This document shows positions 1-6,732 of a stretch of DNA of 8,103 nt, one piece after another. Position 1 is the stretch's first letter; each line of letters opens with the position of its first letter. Made by a program: the position numbers and the translations under genes. Origin of the DNA: Clostridiales bacterium (GTDB lineage: Bacteria; Bacillota; Clostridia; Oscillospirales; Acutalibacteraceae); assembly GCA_020860025.1 (NCBI GenBank), contig JAJBVC010000016.1:11944-20046 (forward strand), in the 5' to 3' direction. Below the pieces are notes generated by a model that made no database searches, was not told where the DNA came from, and saw only the letters and a program-made list of their open reading frames with translations.

Positions 1-124
1 CCACTTATGCTTGTTACACTGTTAGGAATTGTTATACTTGTTAAACTTGTGCAACCTTCAAACGCAGCACCACTTATGCTTGTTACACTGTTAGGAATTG
101 TTATACTTGTTAAACTTGTGCAAC
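1..124. repeat. 69-bp tandem repeat inside the LRR gene
   Basis: Bases 1-55 are identical to bases 70-124, with a period of 69 bases. This equals one 23-residue LRR unit. The next unit (from about 139) keeps the period but has diverged. The perfect copy continues to the left window edge, so the array probably extends further. Confidence 0.9.
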
Positions 125-473
125 TTCGAAATGCATTCCAACCAATACTTATTACGCTTTCAGAAATTACAATGCTTATTAAGCTTGTGCAATTATAAAA
201 CGCATAACTGCCTATACTTGTTATCCCACTTAATAATTCAACATCGGTAATTGAAGTTCTATAACTGTACCAAGGAATGCTTTTAGAACTTGAATAATCT
301 GTCATATCCCCGGAGCCGTCAATTGTGAGGACACCTGTATCTGTATCAAGCGACCAAGTGAGATTATCGCCACAAGTGCCGGAATACGAAGCGGCATAAG
401 CTGAAAAGTCAATACCGGCGGTAATGCTAAGCAGCATTACAACCGATAAAAATATACTTAATGCTTTTTTCAT
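1..473 (-). CDS. BspA-like leucine-rich-repeat surface protein, N-terminal part (truncated by window edge)
   Basis: The frame is open from an ATG at 473 to the left edge without a stop: 157 codons plus two bases. A GGAGGTA ribosome binding site lies at 481-487, seven bases upstream. The protein starts with a typical Sec signal peptide: MKK, a hydrophobic core (residues about 4-18) and a likely cleavage site after SAYA near residue 27. A short domain follows (about residues 28-75: SGTCGDNLTW, GVLTIDGSGDM, then an IPW motif), of the kind that precedes BspA repeats in many gut Clostridia. From about residue 80 come 23-residue repeats of the form TSIxxxAFxxCTSLTSIxIPxSV, which match the BspA-type LRR family (LRR_5). 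Such proteins are secreted or wall-attached and often mediate adhesion. The C-terminal part, with any anchor or catalytic domain, is outside the window, so the exact role cannot be told. The gene is transcribed away from the polymerase gene, from its own promoter. Confidence 0.9.
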   Translation of the reverse strand, partial: MKKALSIFLSVVMLLSITAGIDFSAYAASYSGTCGDNLTWSLDTDTGVLTIDGSGDMTDYSSSKSIPWYSYRTSITDVELLSGITSIGSYAFYNCTSLISIVISESVISIGWNAFRSCTSLTSITIPNSVTSISGAAFEGCTSLTSITIPNSVTSIS

Positions 474-513
474 AGAATTCTACCTCCACATTTTATCTGT
501 CTTAGTTAAAATA

Positions 514-542
514 ATTATACCATATACGTTTTTCACGTGCAA
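514..542 (-). promoter_or_regulatory. Sigma-A promoter of the LRR gene
   Basis: On the minus strand there is a -35 box TTGCAC (537-542), a 17-base spacer, and a perfect -10 TATAAT (514-519) preceded by TGG, an extended -10. Transcription should start near 507, giving a leader of about 34 bases that contains the GGAGGTA site. Confidence 0.8.
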
Positions 543-614
543 TATAAAAAATTAAAGGCTGATAAATATCAAAAAGCAATATGACTTTTTTAGGTCTGAG
601 GAAAAAGAATAGCG

Positions 615-643
615 TTGACATTTTAAAACATTTGTTCTATTAT
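615..643 (+). promoter_or_regulatory. Sigma-A promoter of the dinB-type gene
   Basis: A consensus -35 TTGACA (615-620) is followed by a 17-base spacer and the -10 TATTAT (638-643). The predicted start of transcription is near 650. One LexA-type operator fills most of the spacer and a second covers the start point, so this strong promoter is likely kept silent until DNA damage. Confidence 0.85.
626..637 (+). promoter_or_regulatory. Upstream LexA-type (SOS) operator
   Basis: AAACATTTGTTC differs by one base from the Gram-positive LexA operator core GAAC-N4-GTTC. It sits between the -35 and -10 boxes, where bound repressor would block RNA polymerase. Its centre-to-centre distance to the second operator is 25 bp. 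LexA as the binder is inferred from the motif and the gene type. Confidence 0.75.
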
Positions 644-650
644 TTTGTTA

Positions 651-662
651 GAACATTTGTTC
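651..662 (+). promoter_or_regulatory. Downstream LexA-type (SOS) operator
   Basis: GAACATTTGTTC matches the GAAC-N4-GTTC consensus exactly. Flanking A and T at 650 and 663 extend the palindrome to 14 bases. It lies at the predicted start of transcription, directly before the AAGGAG ribosome binding site (664-669). Confidence 0.85.
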
Positions 663-681
663 TAAGGAGATGCACATAAAA

Positions 682-1905
682 ATGCAACGAGAAATACTGC
701 ACATAGACTGCAATAAATTTTACGCAAGCGTGGAATGTTATCTGCACCCGGAGCTGCGTGACAAGCCTGTAGCCGTCGGCGGAAGCGAAAAATCACGTCA
801 CGGAATAATACTTACAAAAAATGAAATTGCATCAAAATACAATTTAACGGTCGGCGAGCCTTTATGGAAAGCACGGCAAAAATGCCCGAATTTAATTATA
901 ATACCGCCAAACTTCCCTGTTTACATTGATTTTTCAAAGAGAGTACGAAAAATATTTGAGGACTATACAGACCTGATTGAGCCGTTCGGACTTGACGAGG
1001 CATGGCTTGACGTCACCGGTGATTGGAATAAAAGCGCAATTGAAATTTCCGAGGAAATACGAAAGCGTGTAAAAAAAGAAATCGGCATTACAGTCAGTAT
1101 AGGAGTAAGCTTTAACAAAGTATTTGCAAAGCTCGGCTCGGACTATAAAAAGCCTGACGCAATAACCGTTATAAGTGAAGAAAATTATCGTGATATTGTA
1201 TGGAAGCTGCCATGCAGCGATCTGCTTATGATTGGCAGAGCCACTGCAAAAAAGCTTAATAATTATGGTATATATACTATCGGCGACATTGCAAATTCCG
1301 ACGAGAAATTTATGAAAAGCATTTTGGGCAAAAACGGCTTAACGCTAAGACGTTTTGCACTCGGTCAGGACACGTCGCCTGTTCATCATATGGATTTTGA
1401 GCGCAGCATAAAAAGCATAGGCAACTCTACAACAACGCCACGTGATTTAGTCAATAACAATGATGTTAAAATTGTTTTTACCGTGCTTGCCGACAGCGTT
1501 TCACGGCGAATGAGAAGTAATAATCTTAAAGGAACGACGCTGTCAATATCTGTCAGAAACAGTAATCTTGTGACATCTACAAGGCAATGCGCTATGCCCT
1601 GCCCGACCAACATAAGCCGTGAACTTGTGCATTATGCTATGGCTTTGTTCAGCGCTAACTACAGCTGGGATAATCCTATACGCAGCGTAGGACTGAGCGT
1701 GACGGATTTTGAATTTGACGAGGCATTGCAATTTGATTTTTCGGGAAGCGTTCAAAAACGTGAAAAGCTTGAAAAACTCGAAACAGTTGTTGATAAGTTA
1801 AAAGATAGATACGGCGATTGCTGTGTACAAAAAGGCACCGTTCTTTGCGATAAAAATCTGCAATATTTTAATCATCAAGCAAATAACAGCACGTTTAATC
1901 ATTAA
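682..1905 (+). CDS. dinB: Y-family translesion DNA polymerase (DNA polymerase IV / DinB type)
   Basis: The 407-residue product is a low-fidelity polymerase that copies past damaged template bases. The N-terminal palm motif ILHIDCNKFYASVE (residues 5-18) supplies catalytic Asp9, and PFGLDEAWLD (101-110) supplies Asp105 and Glu106. The steric-gate position appears to be Tyr14. The fingers lie between these motifs. The thumb helix-hairpin-helix region is around 177-205 (PCSDLLMIGRATAKKL), and the little-finger domain runs from about 240 to 345. I chose the ATG at 682 over the in-frame ATG at 670 because AAGGAG (664-669) directly abuts 670 but lies 12 bases before 682, and because DinB proteins usually begin just before the ILHID motif. 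Near the C-terminus, QFDFS (350-354) may be a weak sliding-clamp motif. The gene is monocistronic, with tandem LexA-type operators upstream. It could be named dinB or polymerase-IV-like; the family call is firm. Confidence 0.95.
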   Translation: MQREILHIDCNKFYASVECYLHPELRDKPVAVGGSEKSRHGIILTKNEIASKYNLTVGEPLWKARQKCPNLIIIPPNFPVYIDFSKRVRKIFEDYTDLIEPFGLDEAWLDVTGDWNKSAIEISEEIRKRVKKEIGITVSIGVSFNKVFAKLGSDYKKPDAITVISEENYRDIVWKLPCSDLLMIGRATAKKLNNYGIYTIGDIANSDEKFMKSILGKNGLTLRRFALGQDTSPVHHMDFERSIKSIGNSTTTPRDLVNNNDVKIVFTVLADSVSRRMRSNNLKGTTLSISVRNSNLVTSTRQCAMPCPTNISRELVHYAMALFSANYSWDNPIRSVGLSVTDFEFDEALQFDFSGSVQKREKLEKLETVVDKLKDRYGDCCVQKGTVLCDKNLQYFNHQANNSTFNH

Positions 1906-1938
1906 AAATAATGTCTTTAGATAGTTAAACCAAAGCAA

Positions 1939-1974
1939 AATGGGCTATCATTATGAATTGTAGGATAGCCCGTT
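1939..1974. terminator. Shared terminator between the convergent dinB and capA-family genes
   Basis: GGGCTATC (1942-1949) pairs with GATAGCCC (1964-1971) around a 14-base loop, and three further outer pairs can form, one of them G-T. On the plus strand GTTATTTTA follows. On the minus strand ATTTTG follows. The hairpin begins only a few bases after the stop codon of the minus gene and about 35 bases after the stop of the plus gene, so it can serve both. Confidence 0.75.
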
Positions 1975-1977
1975 ATT

Positions 1978-3183
1978 TTACTTCATACTGATAAATTCTT
2001 CGTCTATTATATCGTTTACCAATTCGGTATAATACTCGACTGTACCGCCGCTTTGCGCATGAGATGAGGCAAGCTCGTCCGTATAATCACCGAGTTTATA
2101 TATACTAAATTCATATTTATCGTCATCTCCACGCTTATAATGGCAGATAACAGGAACAATTTTAGCAGAAGATATTTCAATATCATCGCCGTTTTTTTCT
2201 ATCGTAATTTCAGCCATACCGCCGCAAAGCTGGTCAAGCTGAATCTGATGGGAAATAAAGTTACCGAGCGAATAATAAACAAGCATTTTTTTGCCTGTAT
2301 CATCATTAGTAACCCATTCAACGCTTTGAAGCACGTGAGGATGAGTACCGATTACAATATCAACACCGAGTTCGGAGAAAAGTTCAACATATTCTTTTTG
2401 ATAATCGCTAACCTCATGACTGTTTTCCGTTCCCCAGTGAGGGAAAACTATAACTACATCGGAATTTTCACGAGCCTCTTTAATATCAGCCGTAACTACA
2501 TCTTCATCCAAAAGATTTACGCACCAAGTTTTGTCCTGCGGAAGCGAAATTCCGTTAGTACCGTATGTATAATTCAAAAAAGAAAATGTTATTCCGTTTT
2601 TTTCATAATAAGTAATATTTCTGTCAGAGCTGGAATTAACGCCGACTTGAACAACATTCTTTTTATCGCTGAAATATTCAATTTCTTTTTCAATACCTTC
2701 CCATCCCATATCCATAGTATGGTTAGTGGCACAGGTGAAAACGTCAAATCCGGCGTCAATAGCAGCGTCACCTATCTCCCAAGGAGAGTTAAACGTAGGG
2801 TAGCCTGAATATTCAAACGAATCGCCGCCCAAAATCGTTTCCTGATTGATTACAGCAATATCAAACTTCTCAATATCAGACTTAATATTTGCATAAAGCG
2901 AAGTGTAATCGAGGCTTCCGTCATCCTGCTCGCCTGATGCAATAATAGTGTTGTGAATTAAATTGTCACCAACTGCAATAAGCGTAACTTCTGAAGTTGA
3001 AGTTTCGTCAGTTTCGGATGATTCCTCTGAATTGACAACCGAAACCGATGTTTGCGCCGTCGGGTTTTCTTCATCTGATTTTTTTGTAATATTTCCGCTT
3101 ACAGCAAGTACAATTATAACTAATACCGCAACGACAATCGGTATAATTATTGCAAGCCTTTTACTCTTTTTACTTTCGGGCAT
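1978..3183 (-). CDS. CapA-family membrane-anchored protein (PGA_cap, metallophosphatase fold)
   Basis: The product has 401 residues if it starts at the ATG at 3183. An N-terminal basic stretch and one membrane segment (about 10-30) anchor it. A Ser/Thr/Glu-rich linker (about 34-64) then leads to an outward-facing CapA domain (about 66-350). Family motifs in order are VGDNLIH (71-77), NQE (113-115), CATNHTMD (151-158), FPHWGTE (247-253), GTHPHVLQ (279-286) and YSLGNF (304-309). The His, Asp and Asn residues are those expected for a calcineurin-like metal site. CapA in Bacillus belongs to the poly-gamma-glutamate capsule system, but no capB or capC is nearby, so the substrate here is unknown. 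The upstream ATG at 3231 lacks a ribosome binding site. The chosen start has only a weak one (AAAGG, 3196-3200), but it places the basic/hydrophobic anchor right at the N-terminus. The gene is transcribed divergently from the antiporter. Confidence 0.9.
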   Translation of the reverse strand: MPESKKSKRLAIIIPIVVAVLVIIVLAVSGNITKKSDEENPTAQTSVSVVNSEESSETDETSTSEVTLIAVGDNLIHNTIIASGEQDDGSLDYTSLYANIKSDIEKFDIAVINQETILGGDSFEYSGYPTFNSPWEIGDAAIDAGFDVFTCATNHTMDMGWEGIEKEIEYFSDKKNVVQVGVNSSSDRNITYYEKNGITFSFLNYTYGTNGISLPQDKTWCVNLLDEDVVTADIKEARENSDVVIVFPHWGTENSHEVSDYQKEYVELFSELGVDIVIGTHPHVLQSVEWVTNDDTGKKMLVYYSLGNFISHQIQLDQLCGGMAEITIEKNGDDIEISSAKIVPVICHYKRGDDDKYEFSIYKLGDYTDELASSHAQSGGTVEYYTELVNDIIDEEFISMK

Positions 3184-3235
3184 AAAATTTCTCAACCTTT
3201 CAATCTTTAGATATTCTTTAAAACTACACATCGTA

Positions 3236-3256
3236 CAGCCGTATTTTAATACGCTG
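3236..3256. other. Small inverted repeat in the capA-family leader
   Basis: CGTATT (3240-3245) and AATACG (3248-3253) form an inverted repeat around TT. CAG (3236-3238) and CTG (3254-3256) extend it past one bulged base. It lies between the predicted start of transcription (near 3289) and the start codon of the capA-family gene. It may be an RNA hairpin or a DNA operator; the sequence does not decide. Confidence 0.4.
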
Positions 3257-3295
3257 AGTGTGATAATATTTTAAACTTATTGCTTTGCACTTATT

Positions 3296-3324
3296 ATTGT
3301 AACATAAATGAATATTCAAGACAA
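3296..3324 (-). promoter_or_regulatory. Predicted promoter of the capA-family gene
   Basis: On the minus strand there is a -35-like TTGTCT (3319-3324), a 17-base spacer and a -10 TACAAT (3296-3301) preceded by TGT, an extended -10. It would give a leader of about 105 bases. The -35 is weak, so the call is moderate. Confidence 0.55.
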
Positions 3325-3329
3325 TACAT

Positions 3330-3357
3330 TTTAATATTGACAATTTAATATTGACAA
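3330..3357 (+). repeat. Perfect 14-bp tandem repeat at the antiporter promoter
   Basis: TTTAATATTGACAA occurs twice without a gap, at 3330-3343 and 3344-3357. Each copy contains a TTGACA. The second supplies the likely -35 box of the antiporter promoter. The first could be a duplicated -35 or part of a regulator site. Confidence 0.85.
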
Positions 3358-3380
3358 ATAATAAAGAAATAATATATTAT
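3351..3380 (+). promoter_or_regulatory. Predicted promoter of the sodium/calcium antiporter gene
   Basis: A consensus -35 TTGACA (3351-3356) is followed by an 18-base spacer and TATTAT (3375-3380). The region is so AT-rich that other -10 placements (3373-3378 or 3380-3385) are possible. The leader to the ATG at 3424 would be about 37 bases. Confidence 0.65.
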
Positions 3381-3423
3381 ATTATTATTGCAAAAAAATA
3401 TTGTTAAAAACTGGAGTGGTAAT

Positions 3424-4473
3424 ATGGAAACTGTACTTATGTACGTACTGTTCATCGTGGGACTTGTTCTCATTATAAAAGGCGGTGACTGGTTCGTCGA
3501 CAGCGCAAGCTGGATTGCAGAGGTTTTGGGTGTGCCGAAATTTGTAATCGGTGCAACAATAGTTTCAATAGCGACAACATTGCCCGAAATGATTGTAAGT
3601 ATTCAGGCAACGGCTAAAGGAAATGTTGATATGGCGGCAGGCAACGCCATTGGTTCTGTAACGGCAAACACGGCAATGATACTTGGTATCTTTATAGTTT
3701 GTATGCCTTTCGCTATAAAGCGGCGAGAATTTGCACCTAAAGCGCTTTTAATGCTCGCTGCATCTGTAACGCTTGTACTCGGCTGCATTTTCACAACTAA
3801 GCAAAGCCTTACATTTGAGGGTGAGACAGGCGATTATTATCACTTGTCAACTATCGGCTTAATCGTACTGATTGTAATTTTCATTATTTTCTTTGTAGAA
3901 AATTTCATTTCAATGAAAAACGAGCAAACTCATATTGAGCCGTCACCGACTAATATCGGTATTCAGGAAGAGGACGACATTGTTCCTACAAAGGAATCCG
4001 CAACAGGCGGTGACTGGGCAAAAAACATTATACTCTTCATTATTGGCGCAGCAGGAATTGTTATCGGTGCAGATTTGCTTGTTGATTACGGAACCGAAAT
4101 TGCTCAAAGTCTCGGAATTCCTCAAAGAGTAATCAGCGTTATCGCTATTGCAATAGGAACTTCACTTCCTGAGCTTGTTACAACAATTACAGCACTTCGC
4201 AAAAAAGTCGGCGCACTGTCTGTAGGTAATATTCTCGGTGCAAATATCATTGACCTGACGCTTATTCTTCCGATTTGTTCATTCGTTTCTATGGGCAAAG
4301 GTACAGGAGCTTTGGCAGTATCGGCATCGTCGGTTACAATTGATATGATTGTTTGTGTAGTTGCTATTGCTGTTGCTACAATTCCTACAATTTTTACAAA
4401 GAAATTTCACAGATGGCAAGGCGTTTTAACTTTGGTCGGTTATCTCGGCTATGTTATCAGCGTTGTTGTATAA
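3424..4473 (+). CDS. CaCA-family sodium/calcium antiporter (YrbG-like)
   Basis: The 349-residue integral membrane protein is predicted to exchange Ca2+ for Na+ (or another cation) across the cytoplasmic membrane. It has the inverted two-repeat build of the Ca2+/cation antiporter superfamily: two blocks of about five helices (about 1-160 and 198-349) joined by an acidic cytoplasmic-type linker (about 164-196). The alpha-1 repeat has GATIVSIATTLPE (43-55) and GNAIGSVTAN (73-82). The alpha-2 repeat has AIAIGTSLPE (241-250) and GNILGANIID (268-277). By alignment in my head with the Methanocaldococcus NCX structure, the key ion ligands Glu, Asn, Glu and Asp correspond to E55, N82, E250 and D277, all present. 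The ATG at 3424 was chosen because GGAG (3413-3416) lies seven bases before it; an in-frame TTG at 3388 has no such site. The gene appears monocistronic. The ion chemistry is inferred from family. Confidence 0.93.
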   Translation: METVLMYVLFIVGLVLIIKGGDWFVDSASWIAEVLGVPKFVIGATIVSIATTLPEMIVSIQATAKGNVDMAAGNAIGSVTANTAMILGIFIVCMPFAIKRREFAPKALLMLAASVTLVLGCIFTTKQSLTFEGETGDYYHLSTIGLIVLIVIFIIFFVENFISMKNEQTHIEPSPTNIGIQEEDDIVPTKESATGGDWAKNIILFIIGAAGIVIGADLLVDYGTEIAQSLGIPQRVISVIAIAIGTSLPELVTTITALRKKVGALSVGNILGANIIDLTLILPICSFVSMGKGTGALAVSASSVTIDMIVCVVAIAVATIPTIFTKKFHRWQGVLTLVGYLGYVISVVV

Positions 4474-4526
4474 ATTTTAGTATATCAGCTTAAAATCTAC
4501 ACATCAAATATTGTCAAAAAGTAATC

Positions 4527-4543
4527 AAAAGTAAGCACTTTTT
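4527..4543 (+). terminator. Weak candidate terminator after the antiporter gene
   Basis: AAAAGT (4527-4532) and ACTTTT (4537-4542) form a six-pair hairpin around AAGC, ending in a run of T. A longer alternative pairs AAAAAGT at 4516-4522 with ACTTTTT at 4537-4543. The stem is almost all A-T, so efficiency is doubtful. It lies 54 bases after the antiporter stop codon. Confidence 0.35.
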
Positions 4544-4622
4544 AGGAAAATTGTATCAGCAATTTGTTTGAATGCGAAATGTGTTTAGACGACATGGTTA
4601 TGACTGCTTTATCGACAGACTA

Positions 4623-4650
4623 AAGGCTTTGAGGATTTCCTCAAAGCCTT
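4623..4650 (-). terminator. Terminator hairpin of the GntR-ABC operon
   Basis: A perfect 12-base-pair stem (4623-4634 with 4639-4650) closes a four-base loop. It starts 12 bases beyond the permease stop codon on the minus strand. The following T run is short (CCTTTAG on the minus strand). The hairpin could also stop read-through from the antiporter gene on the plus strand, where GTTGTTTG follows. Confidence 0.75.
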
Positions 4651-4662
4651 GTTGTTTGCCTG

Positions 4663-6732
4663 TTAATAATCTAAATAATAGTCGCTTGAAACTGTTAAAT
4701 CGGTATGGAATTTCGATTTATCAAGTCCTGTCGAATACAAATATTCAAGCGTTTCGGAGCTGTCTCCGTACAGACCGATATATGTCTGATTTACATATTG
4801 TAAATCTTCAAAAATCTGATCATATTGCTCATCTGACAGATTACCATCATAATAGTAATAATACTTCATAAACTCATCGTAAGACATTGAACTGAGTTTT
4901 TCCCTTATATCGTCGGGAGTATTATCCGCAAGTTGATAAAAGGTTATACTTGCAACTTCAGCCTTTTCTGTGGTTGAAGTGTTGTCATAATAATAGTAAT
5001 AATTAATTAAATTACCGAGAAAATAATAACTCAAATTGCCAAAATCAGAAAGGAATCTTTTATCATCATATTTAAGAATATCGTTCATATAGCAGCTTGA
5101 AAATTCATTATAATCGGTGATTTTTAATTCCTGCTCGGAATATGTATCCTCGCCGTTTTCATTACCGTCATAGAAGCTTTGTGTATACGTATTAACCTCT
5201 GCGAAAAGGTAATCATATTTATTTGACATGTCAAAGAAGTCAAGCTGAGAAAGAACCTCTTGAGAACGCATGGCATCGGCTACCTCAGTAACAATATAAT
5301 TTATAGGAACCGTATAGCCTCTTTTTATTGTTTTGCCGTTTTCAAGATGATACGTAAGAGCAATATCGCACCAACTGTATTCTTCATAATCATCGTCGAC
5401 TAAATACGATAACGTATCGGTGTTATATTCACTTGAGGCTTTAATCGTTTTGTCGTCGATTAACCGCTCGTGCAGGCTTATTACTTTTTCAATACCTTCA
5501 TCACTTTTAACAGTGATTTTATCAACACTAAGTTCAGAAGAATATGTCGAGTAACTATAAAGCAAATTTGAGTAAAGCGATGATACACTGTTATCATCAA
5601 CCGACAATTCTGAAATATCAACGCTTTCAATCTCATCGGCATCAGGTACTTTATATACATAACTGTCAAAAACCGAAGAATTTACCAAAACAATACTCAA
5701 TGTACAAATTACACAAACGCTTGCAAATGTTATAATAACAGATTTGTTAAACGGTTTTTTATACAATATTGCGGACAAAATAACGGCAACGACAAACGCT
5801 ATTGCTATACCAAGCAGAATTATGATAACTACACTGCTTGAATAAAGTCTTGAGAGCATATACGCCGCACAGATTAAACTTGCAATGAAAATATATGGAA
5901 TTATTTTACCTGAAAATTCAACTTCGGCAACCTCAGCCTTTCGTTTTTTAAATATAATATATCCGGCAATGTACATCCCGATAATTTCGGCAGCGGAAAT
6001 TACAATAAACGCTATAACGGTTGACCCCGTTGATAACGCAGAGGTTAAAGCATTGGATATTGGGTTGATTGATGAAAGAACGGTTGAATCCGCAGTCATT
6101 CCCCAAAGCGAATTTATAATAGAGAAAAAGCCGCTTATTACATCAGCACTGCAAAACATACTTATAATTGCAAAAATAACGTAATGACTCTTTTTGCCCG
6201 ATATTACAGCGCATAAAATAAATGAGGAATACATAGCAAGCAGTGCAAAAACAATGCCGATTATTGACGCTATCAAGCTCCCGTCAACAGTTATAAGATA
6301 AGTGACCTTGCTGTTCGTCAGAAGATTTGCGCCGAAATAAAATATACAAATTGAAATTACAAATGAAACGATATTGGCGACAATGCCGAATAAGAAGTTT
6401 GCGTTATACTGTACACTTCTCTTTAAAGGAACGGCAAAATATGTATCGCACGCTCTTTTACTGTATATTTCATTAAACATTCTGACCGCTAAAAACAGAC
6501 TGAAAAATCCGTTAAATATACATACTATTCCGACTGTAAGCAACAATGTAAGCGTTAAATCCTGCGTACTTTCCGTACTTGAGGCGGCGCTTTCAACCGA
6601 TGTAATTAATGACATAACCGGTACAATTACAGACAGTGCAATTATCGCAATCAGCAATCCTAAATTTTTTCTTAATACTTTATTAAATGCAACAGAAAAA
6701 TAATTCTTATGCTTTAAAGTTGTTGATGTCAT
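4663..6732 (-). CDS. ABC-2-like transporter permease with large tyrosine-rich extracytoplasmic C-terminal domain
   Basis: The product has 689 residues. Nine hydrophobic segments can be seen, at about 25-43, 62-83, 111-135, 151-176, 184-205, 237-261, 277-294, 300-323 and 330-350. Basic stretches (RKN, SKR and LKR, GKK, KKRK, YKK) alternate so that the N-terminus is inside. The first six helices resemble an ABC-2-type exporter permease. After the ninth helix about 340 residues follow, predicted to be outside the cell; this part is acidic and holds 44 tyrosines, with two runs of five at 578-582 and 624-628. It may belong to one of the DUF families attached to Clostridia ABC permeases (DUF6449 comes to mind, unverified). 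The start at 6732 is set by GGAGGT (6741-6746), eight bases upstream, and overlaps the ATPase gene by 26 bases, suggesting translational coupling. The substrate is unknown; antibiotic, peptide or lipid export are the usual guesses for such operons. Confidence 0.85.
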   Translation of the reverse strand: MTSTTLKHKNYFSVAFNKVLRKNLGLLIAIIALSVIVPVMSLITSVESAASSTESTQDLTLTLLLTVGIVCIFNGFFSLFLAVRMFNEIYSKRACDTYFAVPLKRSVQYNANFLFGIVANIVSFVISICIFYFGANLLTNSKVTYLITVDGSLIASIIGIVFALLAMYSSFILCAVISGKKSHYVIFAIISMFCSADVISGFFSIINSLWGMTADSTVLSSINPISNALTSALSTGSTVIAFIVISAAEIIGMYIAGYIIFKKRKAEVAEVEFSGKIIPYIFIASLICAAYMLSRLYSSSVVIIILLGIAIAFVVAVILSAILYKKPFNKSVIITFASVCVICTLSIVLVNSSVFDSYVYKVPDADEIESVDISELSVDDNSVSSLYSNLLYSYSTYSSELSVDKITVKSDEGIEKVISLHERLIDDKTIKASSEYNTDTLSYLVDDDYEEYSWCDIALTYHLENGKTIKRGYTVPINYIVTEVADAMRSQEVLSQLDFFDMSNKYDYLFAEVNTYTQSFYDGNENGEDTYSEQELKITDYNEFSSCYMNDILKYDDKRFLSDFGNLSYYFLGNLINYYYYYDNTSTTEKAEVASITFYQLADNTPDDIREKLSSMSYDEFMKYYYYYDGNLSDEQYDQIFEDLQYVNQTYIGLYGDSSETLEYLYSTGLDKSKFHTDLTVSSDYYLDY

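Noticed and set aside
1..193. Tandem repeat that could look like a CRISPR array
   Set aside because: The units are 69 bases with no separate unique spacers and encode LRR residues in frame.
7..198. Open reading frame on the plus strand with internal amino-acid repeats
   Set aside because: It is the reverse side of the LRR gene; its repeats mirror the 69-bp units, and it has no ribosome binding site.
571..590. AAAAAG/CTTTTT inverted repeat between the LRR and dinB promoters
   Set aside because: Short, nearly all A-T arms with an eight-base loop are expected by chance here, and the position fits no terminator.
2140..2808. 222-codon plus-strand frame
   Set aside because: It lies entirely antisense to the capA-family gene, whose motifs are intact, and its translation shows no domain-like pattern.
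1978..3183. A capsule (poly-gamma-glutamate) synthesis locus
   Set aside because: Only the CapA-like gene is present; no capB, capC or other capsule gene is adjacent.
3184..3231. Longer capA-family start at 3231
   Set aside because: It has no ribosome binding site and would put 16 extra residues before the basic/hydrophobic anchor.
3236..3256. A second YtrA-type operator before the capA-family gene
   Set aside because: It shares AATAC letters, but the arms are separated by two bases instead of the spacing seen at 7999-8023.
4572..4871. 99-codon plus-strand frame between antiporter and permease
   Set aside because: It crosses the operon terminator hairpin and the 3' end of the permease gene, with no ribosome binding site.
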